DNA of 64,000 bases, taken from NCBI GenBank assembly GCA_046330255.1, contig JAXLTC010000002.1:186001-250000 (forward strand). Direction: 5' to 3'. Positions 8,614 to 18,033 of this stretch are shown piece by piece (within the stretch, counting starts at the first letter, position 1; each line of letters begins with the position of its first letter). The position numbers and the translations under genes are program-made. This DNA is from JBBSBL01 sp046330255 (lineage in GTDB: Bacteria > Actinomycetota > Thermoleophilia > Solirubrobacterales > Solirubrobacteraceae). Below the pieces are notes generated by a model. It was given only the letters and a program-made list of their open reading frames with translations, ran no database searches and was not told the DNA's origin.

Positions 8614-9395
8614 GGCAGCTCGGGCGCCTGCGCGGTGCGGTGGTCGGAGCCGTAAAGCGGGACGGCAGCCGACATCTCCGCCAGCCGGGACGCCGCGCGG
8701 GCGCCGATCCTGTCGGCGAGCGTGTCGCGCCCGGACGCTCCGTCGCCGCCCGGCGCGAGGTTGGTCGTGTACACGATCGAGCGCCTCGCCTCGTAGCGCC
8801 CGTCGATCACGAGGAAGAGCTGCTCGGCCACCCAGTCGGTCGGCTTCTCGGCGCCGAGGTCGTCCAGTTGGAGCAGGTCCACGGCCACCAGCCGCTCGAG
8901 GAACCCGAGGTGCCCGGCCCCGGAGTCGTCGCGGTAGGTGTCGCGGATCTCGACCAGGAGCCGCGGGAACGAGTAGACGGCGACCGAACGCGACGCGCGC
9001 AGCGCCGCCTTGGTGACCAGGTAGGCCAGCGTCGTCTTGCCGGTCCCGACGTCGCCGTGGAAGCCGAGTCCGCGTCCCGCGTCCAGCTCGGAGTCCAGCC
9101 GGTCGCAGTAGCGCTGGACGGCGCGGACGACCGCGGGCACGCGCGCGCGCAGGTCCTGCACCTCCGGGCTCTCGAACGATACGTGGCGGAAGCGCTCCGG
9201 GATCGTCCGCCCCAGCCCGCGGGTTCGCCTTGCCGCGACGCGCTGCTCCCGGCAGCGGCAGGGAACCGCGGTGTCCGAGGCCTCGTCCAGCACCCAGCCG
9301 TCGCCGCCGCACTCCCCGTACGGGCAGGGGCCGGCCGCGTCGAGCCCGGCGGTGAAGAGCCCGGGGCGCAGCGGGGTGGTGGCCGGGTCGCTCAC
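8610..9395 (-). CDS. DnaC/DnaI/IstB-like AAA+ ATP-binding protein
   Basis: 261 aa from a GTG start. The N-terminal 70 residues hold a Cys-rich region (CPYGECGGDG and CRCREQRVAARR) like the zinc-binding N-terminus of DnaI-type helicase loaders. The Walker A is GDVGTGKTTLAYLVTK and the Walker B region is LLQLDDLGAEKPTDW, followed by a sensor-like TTN in IVYTTNLAP. This layout fits the DnaC/IstB family, which loads replicative helicases or assists transposases. No transposase is nearby, and the gene sits stably between murJ and lepA, so a chromosomal helicase-loader role is more likely than an IS21 helper. That assignment is an inference. Confidence 0.82.
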   Translation of the reverse strand: MSDPATTPLRPGLFTAGLDAAGPCPYGECGGDGWVLDEASDTAVPCRCREQRVAARRTRGLGRTIPERFRHVSFESPEVQDLRARVPAVVRAVQRYCDRLDSELDAGRGLGFHGDVGTGKTTLAYLVTKAALRASRSVAVYSFPRLLVEIRDTYRDDSGAGHLGFLERLVAVDLLQLDDLGAEKPTDWVAEQLFLVIDGRYEARRSIVYTTNLAPGGDGASGRDTLADRIGARAASRLAEMSAAVPLYGSDHRTAQAPELP

Positions 9396-9473
9396 GGCGG
9401 GCCACCATAGCCGCCGTCGCGGCGCTCGCCCGCGGCGGATCCCGCTCGTTGCGGCCTCGTGCCGCCGCCCCTC

Positions 9474-11120
9474 TCAGCTGCGTCCCAGGCGGCCGGCGAC
9501 GAGCGCGCGGACCTGGAGCGCCTCGGGCAAGCGCAGCCCGAGCACGATCGCGGCGTAGACGGCGCTGCCGGCCGCGAGCGCCAGCCCCACCGAGACGATC
9601 TGCGCCCACAGCGCGCGGCCGAGCGCCGCGTCGAGCGCGGACCAGCACCCGAATGCCACGGCACCGAGCAGGACGGCCGCGAGGAGCATCTGCGCGGCCG
9701 CCACGAGCGTGCGGCGCCCGTCGATCCGCCCGATCCGCCCGCGCAACGCCCACGCCTGGCCGGCGGTCATCGCGATGCTCCCCACGGCGGTGCCGATCAC
9801 CGGCCCGGCGACGCCGAGCGGCGCGTACAGGGCGAAGCTCACCGCGGCGTTCACGACGAGGCTCCCGAGCGCGAGCAGGGTCGGCTCCCACGGCCGCTGC
9901 AGGGAGAAGAACGTCCTCGTGAGCAGCAGGTTCGCGCCCGCGAACGGGAGCGAGAACGAGAACCAGAAGAGCGCCTCCGAGACGATCTCGGTCGAGCCCG
10001 GACCGAACGCCCCGCGCTGGTAGATCAGGCGGGTGATCGGCGTCGCGAGCGCGATCGTGCACGCGGCCGCCGGGATCAGGAACAGGCAGATCTGGCGCAG
10101 GCCGTTGCCCATCGTTCCCCGCAGGCCGTCCATGTCGCCGCGCGCGACGAGGCGGCTCAGCGTCGGGAAGAGCACGGTCGCGAGCGCGACGCTGAAGACG
10201 CCCTGCGGGAGCATGTAGATCCTGAAGGCGGCGTCGATCGCCCGCGGCGCCTGGTCGGAGATCAGCGAGCCGAGCGCCGAGTTGATGACCAGGTCGAAGT
10301 TGATGATCCCGAGCCCCAGCGTCACGGGCAGCATCAGGCGCAGCACGCGCCACAGTCGCGGGTCGCGCCAGTTCATCTCGCGCGCGAAGCGGAAGCCGAC
10401 GCGGGGCAGCATCGGCAGGCTCATCCCGAGTTGGACGACCGTCGCGATCAGCACGCCGATCGCGTACGCGTAGATCTTGTCGTCCCCGTGGAAGGCGGGG
10501 CGCAGGACTACGAGGCCGACGATGATCACGACGTTCCAGACCAGCGGTGCGATCGCGGGCACCGTGAAGTGCTCGTAGGAGTGCAGGATCCCGACGACCA
10601 GGCCGTTGAGCCCCAGCAGCACGACGATCGGGAACAGGACCTGCGAGAGCCCGACCGTCAGGTCGGTCAGCCGGGCGGAGAACTCGTCGCCGACGAACAG
10701 CGGCATGATCACGGGCGCCGCGAGGATGAAGAACGCGGTGATCGCGCCGAGGCCGGCGAGGATCATCATGAAGAGCGTCGTGGCCAGCCGGAACGCGTCC
10801 TTGCGCCGGCCCTGCTCCAGCAACTCGGTGAAGACCGGCACGAACGCGGCGCTCAGCGCGGCGTCGGCCACCAGGCTTCGCAGGAGGTTCGGGACCTGAA
10901 ACGCGATCGTGAACGCCGAGAACGGGCCGCTCGTGCCGAAGTAGCCCGACGCGACGACCTCGCGCGCCAGCCCCGCTATGCGCGATGCTCCGGTGGCGAT
11001 CGCGAAGACGGTCGTGTTGCGTGCGATCCGCTGCCGCGGCGGCCCGTCGCCCGGCGCCGGGAGCGCAGCGCCCGGCGAAGCCTCGCCGGAGGCCGTGGGG
11101 GCGGGGTCGGGAGGGCTCAC
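9474..11120 (-). CDS. murJ: Lipid II flippase MurJ (MviN)
   Basis: 548 aa polytopic membrane protein, GTG start. After a Pro/Ala-rich cytoplasmic N-terminus it shows about 14 hydrophobic segments in the MOP-superfamily pattern, beginning IARNTTVFAIATGASRIAGLAREVV and including GTSGPFSAFTIAFQVPNLLRSL, which matches the family's N-terminal signature. It flips peptidoglycan precursor lipid II across the membrane. Length fits the family. It lies divergent from rpsT with a short spacer and upstream of the DnaC-like gene. The extended N-terminus is common in actinobacterial MurJ, but the fused pseudokinase domain seen in mycobacteria is absent. Confidence 0.94.
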   Translation of the reverse strand: MSPPDPAPTASGEASPGAALPAPGDGPPRQRIARNTTVFAIATGASRIAGLAREVVASGYFGTSGPFSAFTIAFQVPNLLRSLVADAALSAAFVPVFTELLEQGRRKDAFRLATTLFMMILAGLGAITAFFILAAPVIMPLFVGDEFSARLTDLTVGLSQVLFPIVVLLGLNGLVVGILHSYEHFTVPAIAPLVWNVVIIVGLVVLRPAFHGDDKIYAYAIGVLIATVVQLGMSLPMLPRVGFRFAREMNWRDPRLWRVLRLMLPVTLGLGIINFDLVINSALGSLISDQAPRAIDAAFRIYMLPQGVFSVALATVLFPTLSRLVARGDMDGLRGTMGNGLRQICLFLIPAAACTIALATPITRLIYQRGAFGPGSTEIVSEALFWFSFSLPFAGANLLLTRTFFSLQRPWEPTLLALGSLVVNAAVSFALYAPLGVAGPVIGTAVGSIAMTAGQAWALRGRIGRIDGRRTLVAAAQMLLAAVLLGAVAFGCWSALDAALGRALWAQIVSVGLALAAGSAVYAAIVLGLRLPEALQVRALVAGRLGRS

Positions 11121-11128
11121 CGGCGCGC

Positions 11129-11134
11129 TATAGT
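11129..11134 (+). promoter_or_regulatory. -10 box of rpsT
   Basis: TATAGT 40 nt before the rpsT ATG, giving an expected leader of about 33 nt. It stands out in very GC-rich DNA. It lies right next to the murJ start on the other strand. Confidence 0.5.
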
Positions 11135-11173
11135 AGGCCCGCGCCGCGGCCGTGCCCGCGGCGATCCGCTGTC

Positions 11174-11443
11174 ATGGCCAACATCCACTCGCAGAAGAAG
11201 CGGATCCTGCGCTCGGAGCGCGAGCGCAACGAGAACCGCCGGTACACCTCGCGCGTGCGGACGTACTTCCGCCGCCTGCAGGACGCGGTCGCCGCCGGCG
11301 ACGAGCAGGCGGCCGACGCCGAGCACCGCGCGCTCGTCAGCACGATCGACAAGGCCGTGAAGGCGGGCGCCCTGCATCGCAACACCGGCGCCCGCCGCAA
11401 GCGCCGCGCCGCGCGGGCGCGCCGCGGCGCGAGCGCGGGCTAG
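11174..11443 (+). CDS. rpsT: 30S ribosomal protein S20
   Basis: 89 aa. The start is ATG 11174, where the protein opens with the S20 signature (MANIHSQKKRILRSERERN). The rest is a Lys/Arg/Ala-rich three-helix protein ending in the basic NTGARRKRRAARARRG tail that contacts 16S rRNA. Length is as expected for the family. It is the only plus-strand gene between two minus-strand blocks and has its own -10 box. The longer reading frame upstream of the ATG has no support. Placement between holA and lepA/murJ is typical. Confidence 0.97.
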   Translation: MANIHSQKKRILRSERERNENRRYTSRVRTYFRRLQDAVAAGDEQAADAEHRALVSTIDKAVKAGALHRNTGARRKRRAARARRGASAG

Positions 11444-11479
11444 CGCCCGCACCTCGCACGGTCGCCGGCGCCGGGCCGT

Positions 11480-11495
11480 GGCGGCACGTGCCGCC
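11480..11495. terminator. GC palindrome between rpsT and holA
   Basis: A 16-nt perfect palindrome, GGCGGCACGTGCCGCC, lies 36 nt after rpsT and just before the holA stop. It could act as a bidirectional terminator for the convergent genes. No T-tract is present. Confidence 0.35.
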
Positions 11496-11497
11496 GC

Positions 11498-12475
11498 TCA
11501 CCGCGCGGGCGCGATCGCCGCGATGGCGCGGACGGCCGCCGTGTCCTCGAGCTGGGCGCTGCCGCCGCCGTGGGTGGCGACCTCGAGGTCGGCGATCTCC
11601 CCCAGCGCGACCCGCAGGGCGGGTGCGCCGCTCGCCTGCACGTCGCGCACGAGCCGCTCCTTGGCGTCTCGCGGCATGCGCAGCTCGGCCTTCACCGCGG
11701 AGGGCGCCTCGCCCGCGTCGAGCCGCTCCGCGAGCAGCGCGGCCATACGGATCCGCTTGGCGATCGTGCCGATCAGCCCCTGCAGCCGCTCGCCCTGCGC
11801 CTGGAGCTCGAGCCAGGTACGCGCCGCGGTCTCGCCGTCGCGGCCGACGAGCGCGTCGGCGAGCGTCCACGCCCTGCGCTCGGCCGAGGACGCCGCGCGC
11901 TCCTCGACGAAGTCGGCGTCGATCCGGGCGCCGGGCCCCAGCTCGAGCGCCATCTTCTCGACCTCGCGCAGGAGGCGCTGCTGGCGCTCGCCGACGATCC
12001 GCACGAGCGCCTTCGCGGCCGCCGGGTGCAGCTCCACCCCGCTCTCGGCGGCCCGGCCGGCGATCCACCCCTGCAGCTCCCACGGCTTGACCGTGCGCTC
12101 GGCGCTGACGGCCCCGCCGGCCTTCTCGACGGCCGCGATCAGCCGCTTGGACACGGTCGCGCGCCCCTCCTCGCGCCCGAAGAACGCGATCGTGGTGTCG
12201 GGCGGAGGGTCGGCGAGCACCGCCTCGAGCGGCTCCAGCTCGGCGTCCTTCCAGCGCTCTACCCCGTCGACGATCACGAAGCGCCGGCCGACGCCCAGGC
12301 TCATCGCGCACAGCGCGGCGGCCGCGTCCCCGACCGTCGCCGAGTCGCCCTCGAGCACCTCCAGGCCACCCGATCCGCTGTCGGCCTCGGCCACCGCGCG
12401 TAGCCGCGCCCTGCGCTCCGCGATCCGCCCGTGGTCGTCCCCGTGGATCAGGTAGGCGGGCTTGAAGTCGGCCAT
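11498..12475 (-). CDS. holA: DNA polymerase III delta subunit
   Basis: 325 aa clamp-loader subunit that opens the beta sliding clamp. The N-terminus (PAYLIHGDDHGRIAERRARL) carries the degenerate AAA+ P-loop region typical of delta, followed by FVIVDGVERWKDAELEPLEA (the DNApol3-delta domain). The C-terminal helical domain includes LQGLIGTIAKRIRMAALLAER, as in other HolA proteins. Sequence is divergent, as usual for this subunit, but its place between comEC and rpsT is a widely conserved order and supports the name. It follows comEC by about 40 nt on the same strand. Confidence 0.92.
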   Translation of the reverse strand: MADFKPAYLIHGDDHGRIAERRARLRAVAEADSGSGGLEVLEGDSATVGDAAAALCAMSLGVGRRFVIVDGVERWKDAELEPLEAVLADPPPDTTIAFFGREEGRATVSKRLIAAVEKAGGAVSAERTVKPWELQGWIAGRAAESGVELHPAAAKALVRIVGERQQRLLREVEKMALELGPGARIDADFVEERAASSAERRAWTLADALVGRDGETAARTWLELQAQGERLQGLIGTIAKRIRMAALLAERLDAGEAPSAVKAELRMPRDAKERLVRDVQASGAPALRVALGEIADLEVATHGGGSAQLEDTAAVRAIAAIAPAR

Positions 12476-12515
12476 CGGGCGAGTGTAGATCTCCCCCCGG
12501 CGCGGCCGGCCGCGC

Positions 12516-14866
12516 TCAGCGGCGCGTCTGTGTCCGCGCCCGGCCGTCGCCGTCCGCGAGCACCCGCACGGTGCCGTCGCGGTCGGTGCGCAGGACGCGC
12601 GGAACCGCGCGCAGCGTCGCGAGGGTGCCCGGCGCCGGATGCCCGTAGGGGTTGCCGCGGCCGACCTCGATCACCGCGAGGCCGGGCCGCAGGCGGGACA
12701 GCAGCCAGGGCAGACCCGGGTCCGCGCTGCCGTGGTGGGCGACCTTCAGCACGTCCACGGGTGCCAGCGGCAGCGGACCCAGGACGGGCGACTCGGCGTC
12801 CGCCGTCAGCAGGACGCGAAGCGGCCCGGCCCGGGCGATCGCGACGACCGCCTGCTCGTTGGGGTCCGCGGACCCGGCCGCGGCGGGGTCGCCGGGCGGC
12901 CACAGGACGTCCAGCGCGAGCCTGCCGGCGGTCAGGCGCCGTCCTGCCCTCGCCGCCACCACGCGCACCCCGCGCCGCGCCGCCTCGCTCGCGATCCGGG
13001 CGCGCTCCGCGCCTCGCGCGCCGGCGCCGCCGTCCAGCAGCAGCGATACGTCGTGGCGGCGCAGCACGGCCGGCGCGCCCCCCTCGTGGTCGGCCTGGGC
13101 GTGGGTTATGACGAGCGCGTCGAGGCGGCCGACGCCCGCCTCCCGCAACCGCTCGAGGATCGGGCCCTCGCGCGGGCCGGCGTCGACGAGCACGGCGTGC
13201 TCCCCGTCCTGCAGCAGGGTCGCGTCGCCCTGCCCGACGTCCAGGAACGAGACCGCGGGCACGGTGGGCGGCGCGGCGGCCCGCGGGCGCGTCGCGACGA
13301 CGACTCCGACTGTCGCCAGCGCCGCCGCGGCCAGGACCGCGCCCACCGCGAGCGCCGGCCGGCGGGCGCGGCGCCCCGCTGCGCGTGCTCCGAGCAGCGC
13401 GCCCGCGAGCGCGCCGAGCGCCACGAGGACCTCGCCCGGCCCTGCGCGCACCTGGGCCGAGGGGAGCACGGCGGCGGCGTGCGCCACCCACTCCAGGTAG
13501 CCGAGCGGCGGGCCGGCGAGGGCGGCGAGCGGGGCGGCCGCCCGAGCCGAGACCTGGCCGGCGGCGGACGCCGCGAGCCCGAGCCACATGACCGGCGCCA
13601 CGGCCGGCGCGGCGAGCAGGTTCGCCGGCAGGGCGGCGAGCGAGACGCGGCCGAAGTGCGCCGCGATCAGCGGGGCGGTCGCCACGGTGGCGGCGACTGT
13701 CACCGCGAGCGCCTCGGCAAGCGCCCGGGGGATGCGGCGCGCGGCTCCGGCGGCGAGCATCCGCGGGACCGCTACGAGGATCCCGAGGACCGCCGCGAAC
13801 GACATCTGCCAGCCGGGGTCGCCCGCGCTGCGCGGGTCGAGGGCCAGCGTGCCGGCGGCGGCGAGCAGCAGCGCGTAGGAGCGCGAGGACGGGCGCCCGG
13901 CCAGGGCCGCGACCACGCCCGCCGCGCCCATGATCCCCGCCCGGCGGATCGACGGGCCGCCGCCCGCGAGCGGCACGTACAGCGCGATCAGGCCGAGCAG
14001 CGCGACCAGGCGCGCGCGGCGCCCGAGCCCGGCGAGCGCGAGGAGCGGCGTGGCGAGCGCGGCGAGCAGCACGACGTTCTGGCCGGAGGCCGCGACCAGA
14101 TGGCTGAGCCCGGCGCGGCGGAAGTCCTCGCGGACCGCGGGCGTCAGCGCCTCGTCCTGGCCGAGCGCCATGCCGCGCAGGAGCGCGGCCTCGCGCGGCG
14201 GGGGCCCGGCTCGCAGCGCGTCCTCCGCGCGCGAGCGCACACGGTCGATCGCGCCCTGAAGGCCGCCGCGGCGCGCCCCGTCCCAGCGCAGCGCGGTCGC
14301 GTGGAGCACCAGGCGCGCGTGGCGGGAGCGCGCGAGCGCGTCTCGCGGCGAGGGTCGGCGCAGGCGCCCGCGCGCCCGCAGGAGCGAGCCCACGGGCGGC
14401 ACCCGGGCACGCAGCCGGGGCGGGACCGCCAGCAGCACGCGCTCGCCGGAGCCGCGCCCGCCCGCGACCGTCGCGGGCGCGCGCGCCCGAAGCGCGACGG
14501 ACGCGCGGCCTCCCCCACCACGAGCGCCAGCGAGCGCTCCTCGCCGCGCGCGCTCGGCTCGAGCGTGCCGCGCTCCAACTCCTCCAGGCGCGCCCGGGCG
14601 CCCGCCGCACCGGCCAGGACGGCGCCGGCGGCCGCGAGCGCCGGGCCGGGACGCGCCGCGAGCGCCGCGGCGCCGGCCGCGGCGAGCGGCACCGCCGCCG
14701 GGGGCAGGGCGGCGGGCCCGAGCAGCAGGCCCGCGACCAGCGAGCCGAGCGCGAGGTGCCGAGGGCGGCGCGCCAGCGCGGCGCGCGCCGACGCGGCGTG
14801 GGAGAGCGCGGCGGAAGCGAACCCGGCCCGGCCCGGGGGCACGCGTGTACGCGACCCCTCACGCAA
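12516..14866 (-). pseudogene. comEC: ComEC/Rec2 DNA-uptake channel, interrupted by a frameshift
   Basis: ComEC moves single-stranded DNA across the membrane during transformation. The N-terminal part (TTG start at 14866 or an internal GTG) reads to SLALVVGEAARPSRFGRA in one frame. The rest reads in another frame from APATVAGGRGSGERVLLAVP to a stop at 12516 and contains the competence membrane domain (many hydrophobic segments, for example HLVAASGQNVVLLAALATPL) and the metallo-beta-lactamase-like domain (FLDVGQGDATLLQDGEHAVL, then VITHAQADHEGG). The change of frame falls at a (CG)4 tract, about 14478-14485. One added base or two lost bases would restore a protein of about 780 aa. Either the gene is broken or phase-variable, or the assembly has an error there. 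It follows comEA by 1 nt. Confidence 0.85.
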
Positions 14867-14867
14867 G

Positions 14868-15509
14868 CTACGGCACGACCTGCGCGCGCAGCCCCGCGAG
14901 CTTCTTGGCGCCGATGCCGGGAACGCGGTCGAGCTCGTCCACCGAGCCGAAGCCGCCGTGCTCGACCCGGTAGGCGATGATCTTGCGCGCGGTCTCCGGG
15001 CCGACGCCGTCGAGCCCGTCGAGCTGCTCCGCGGTCGCCGAGTTGAGGCTCAGGGGGACGCTCGCCGCGGGCGGCGCGGCGCCGGTGCCGCCGTCCGCGC
15101 CGGCTCCCGCGGCCGCGCCGCCACCCGCCTGCGTCGCAACGCCGCCCGGCGCGCGAGGAGGGATCACGATCTGCACCCCGTCGGCGAGCTTGGCCGCGAG
15201 GTCGATGCCGTGCGGGTTGCCGGCGCGCGTCGCGCCGCCGGCGCGTCGCAGCGCGTCGATCGCCCGCGATCCGCCGCGCAGCCGGTACACGCCGGGGCGC
15301 CGCACGGCGCCCGCCACGTGGACCACCACCGAGGGGGCGGGGCTCGCGCCGAGTCGTAGGCCGCCGGCGCCGCCGGCCGTGCCCGCGCGCGACGCGGCTC
15401 TCGGAGCCGGCCGGCCGCCGCCCTCCCCCAGCCAGCGGGCGCCGAGCGCGACGACCGCGAGCGCGGCGACGGCGTAGAGGGCGAGCATCGGGCGCGAGAC
15501 TCCGGGCAT
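14868..15509 (-). CDS. comEA: Competence protein ComEA, DNA receptor
   Basis: 213 aa. An N-terminal hydrophobic segment (residues about 8-24) anchors the protein outside the membrane. It is followed by an SLBB-like domain (VVHVAGAVRRPGVYRL, then DLAAKLADGVQIVIP), an Ala/Gly-rich linker, and a C-terminal helix-hairpin-helix pair (LNSATAEQLDGLDGVGPETA, then RVPGIGAKKLAGLRAQV) that binds duplex DNA. Domain order and length match ComEA. It hands double-stranded DNA to the ComEC channel, whose gene starts 1 nt after this stop codon. It lies downstream of leuS in the same direction, after a gap of about 50 nt. Confidence 0.93.
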   Translation of the reverse strand: MPGVSRPMLALYAVAALAVVALGARWLGEGGGRPAPRAASRAGTAGGAGGLRLGASPAPSVVVHVAGAVRRPGVYRLRGGSRAIDALRRAGGATRAGNPHGIDLAAKLADGVQIVIPPRAPGGVATQAGGGAAAGAGADGGTGAAPPAASVPLSLNSATAEQLDGLDGVGPETARKIIAYRVEHGGFGSVDELDRVPGIGAKKLAGLRAQVVP

Positions 15510-15560
15510 CGCGCGGCGACGCTACGCCCCGCCGCGTGACCGATCAGCGCGCGCCGGTGA

Positions 15561-18002
15561 CTACTTCACGACGAGATTGACGAGCTTGCCCGGCACCACG
15601 ACCTCGCGCACGATCTCGCGCCCGTCGACGTGGGCGCGGACGTTCGGCCGCTCGCGAGCGAGCGCCGCGAGCTCGGCCTCGCCCGCCGACGCCGGGGCCT
15701 GCACGCGGTCGCGCACCTTGCCGTTCACCTGGCACACGAGCTCGAAGGTGTCGGACTCGAGCAGCTCCGGATCGGCCGCGGGCCACGGCTCCTCCCAGAC
15801 GCGCAGCCCGCACAGGCGCTCGTAGACCTCCGCGCCGAGGTGCGGCGCGAACGGGAAGACCAGCGACGCGGCGGTCGCGGTCGCGAACCGCATCGCCTCC
15901 CCCCCGGCCCCCTCGCGCAGCCGGTAGCACTCGTTGACCAGTTCCATCACGGCGGCGATCGCGGTGTTGAACGCGAAACGCCCGCTGAGGTCGGCCGTCA
16001 CCTTGTCGATCGCCCAGTGCGCCTTGCGCGCCAGGGCGAGGTCGTCTCCCGCCGGGTCCGGCGGCGTCTCCGCGCGGCCCTCCCCCGGCGAGAGCTCCGC
16101 GCCCAGCCGCCACAGGCGGCCGAGGAAGCGGTGCACGCCCTCGACCCCCTCGTCGGACCAGTCGGCGTCCTGGTCGGGGGGGCCTATGAAGAGGATGTAG
16201 CAGCGCGCGGTGTCCGCCCCGTAGCGCTCGACGTAGTCGGCGGGCGAGACCACGTTGCCGCGCGACTTGGACATCTTCGCCCCGTCGCGCGTGATCATGC
16301 CCTGGGTGAACAGCCGCGTGAACGGCTCCTGCACGTCCAGCAGCCCGCCGTCCGCGAACGCCTTCGTGAAGAAGCGCGCGTACATCAGGTGCAGGATCGC
16401 GTGCTCGACACCGCCGATGTACTGGTCGACGCCCATCCAGCGCCCGGCGACCTCGGGGTCCCACGGCGCCTCGTCGTTGGCGGCGTCGCAGTAGCGCAGG
16501 AAGTACCACGAGGAGTCGACGAACGTGTCCATCGTGTCGGTCTCGCGCCGGCCCTCGCCGCCGCAGCGCGGGCAGCGCGTGCGCACCCAGTCCTCGGCCG
16601 CGGCCAGCGGCGAGCGCCCGCGCGGGGCGTAGTCCTCGACGTCGGGCAGCGCGACCGGCAGTTCCTCGTCGGGCACGGGCACGGCCCCGCACTCCCCGCA
16701 GTAGACGACCGGGATCGGGCATCCCCAGTAGCGCTGGCGGGAGATCAGCCAGTCGCGCAGGCGGTAGTTGACCGACGCGTGGCCCTTGCCCTCGCGGTCG
16801 AGCCAGGCCACGATCGCCTCCAGCGCCTCGCCGCTCTCCATCCCGTCGAAGTCGGGATGGGAGCCGACCACCGGCCCGGAGCCCGTGTACGGCAGCTCCT
16901 CCCCGCCCGCGATCACGCGCCGCACCGGCAGCCCGAACGCCTCCGCGAAGGCGAAGTCGCGCTCGTCGTGCGCGGGCACTGCCATCAGCGCTCCGGTGCC
17001 GTACTCCATCAGCACGTAGTCGCTGACGAACATCGGGATCGGCTCGCCGTTGACCGGGTTGATCACCGACCGCCCGAGCGGCACGCCGGTCTTCGGCCGG
17101 TCCGCCGCGCCGCGCTCCTCGCTGCTCTCGGTCAGCGCGCGGTTGACGTAGGCGCGCACGTCCTCCTCGTGCTCGGTCCCGGCCGCGAGGCGCGCGATGT
17201 CCGGGTGCTCCGGCGCCATCACGAAGAACGTCGCCCCGAACAGCGTGTCCGGCCGCGTGGTGAAGACCGGGTAGTCGATCCCGAGCTCCTCGCAGCGGAA
17301 CACGACCTCGGCGCCGGTCGAGCGGCCGATCCAGTTGCGCTGCATGGTCTTGACGTGCTCGGGCCAGTCGAGCTCGTCGAGGTCGGCGACGAGCCGGTCG
17401 GCGTAGTCGGTGATGCGCAGGAACCACTGCTCGAGTTGGCGGACCTCGACCGCCGCCCCGCAGCGCTCGCAGCGCCCGTCGACGACCTGCTCGTTGGCGA
17501 GCACCGTCGCGTCGTTCGGGCACCACTTGACGGCCGCCTCCTTGCGGTAGGCCAGCCCGCGCTCGAGCAGGCGCAGGAACAGCCACTGGGTCCAGCGGTA
17601 GTAGCGGGGCTCGTGCGTCCCGAACTCGCGCGACCAGTCGATCGAGATCCCCCACGAGCGGAACTGGCGCTGGAAGGCCGCGATCGAGGTGTCGGTCGAC
17701 TCGCGCGGCGCCACCCCGGTCTTGATCGCGTGGTTCTCGGCCGGCAGGCCGAACGCGTCGTAGCCCATCGGGTGCAGGACGGTGCGCCCGGTGCGGCGCT
17801 CGAAGTGCGCGACCGCGTCGCCGACCGAGTAGACCTTCAGGTGCCCGATGTGCGGCTCCCCGCTCGGGTAGGGCAGCATCTCGAGCACGTAGGTCTTGCG
17901 CTCTGGATCGACGTCGTCGCCGACCTCCCACGTGCGCTCGCGCGCCCACACCTCCTGCCAGCGCGGCTCGATCTCCGTCGGGTCGTAGCGCGCCTCAGCC
18001 AT
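15561..18002 (-). CDS. leuS: Leucyl-tRNA synthetase
   Basis: 813 aa class Ia aminoacyl-tRNA synthetase. The start is ATG 18002 (MAEARYDPTEIEPRWQEVWA), and further upstream in-frame codons overlap the divergent gene and lack similarity. The HIGH motif is at residues 51-54 in PYPSGEPHIGHLK, and KMSKS occurs in GAKMSKSRGNVV. The CP1 editing domain is present (TRPDTLFGATFFVMAPEHP, then GTGALMAVPAHDERD, with the Asp that discriminates against hydroxylated amino acids). Zinc-type Cys pairs appear in CPND and CERCG. The C-terminal anticodon-binding domain is complete, ending in VVPGKLVNLVVK. Confidence 0.97.
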   Translation of the reverse strand: MAEARYDPTEIEPRWQEVWARERTWEVGDDVDPERKTYVLEMLPYPSGEPHIGHLKVYSVGDAVAHFERRTGRTVLHPMGYDAFGLPAENHAIKTGVAPRESTDTSIAAFQRQFRSWGISIDWSREFGTHEPRYYRWTQWLFLRLLERGLAYRKEAAVKWCPNDATVLANEQVVDGRCERCGAAVEVRQLEQWFLRITDYADRLVADLDELDWPEHVKTMQRNWIGRSTGAEVVFRCEELGIDYPVFTTRPDTLFGATFFVMAPEHPDIARLAAGTEHEEDVRAYVNRALTESSEERGAADRPKTGVPLGRSVINPVNGEPIPMFVSDYVLMEYGTGALMAVPAHDERDFAFAEAFGLPVRRVIAGGEELPYTGSGPVVGSHPDFDGMESGEALEAIVAWLDREGKGHASVNYRLRDWLISRQRYWGCPIPVVYCGECGAVPVPDEELPVALPDVEDYAPRGRSPLAAAEDWVRTRCPRCGGEGRRETDTMDTFVDSSWYFLRYCDAANDEAPWDPEVAGRWMGVDQYIGGVEHAILHLMYARFFTKAFADGGLLDVQEPFTRLFTQGMITRDGAKMSKSRGNVVSPADYVERYGADTARCYILFIGPPDQDADWSDEGVEGVHRFLGRLWRLGAELSPGEGRAETPPDPAGDDLALARKAHWAIDKVTADLSGRFAFNTAIAAVMELVNECYRLREGAGGEAMRFATATAASLVFPFAPHLGAEVYERLCGLRVWEEPWPAADPELLESDTFELVCQVNGKVRDRVQAPASAGEAELAALARERPNVRAHVDGREIVREVVVPGKLVNLVVK

Positions 18003-18033
18003 CGGCGAGCGGAGGTTACCTGGACTGCCGCGC

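Noticed and set aside
8610..9395. IS21-type IstB helper of a transposon
   Set aside because: No transposase, inverted repeats or target duplication are nearby, and the gene sits in a stable murJ-lepA context with a DnaI-like Cys-rich N-terminus.
12448..14862. 804-codon minus-strand frame across comEC
   Set aside because: It reads Arg/Pro-rich nonsense in a third frame. ComEC similarity lies in the two other frames.
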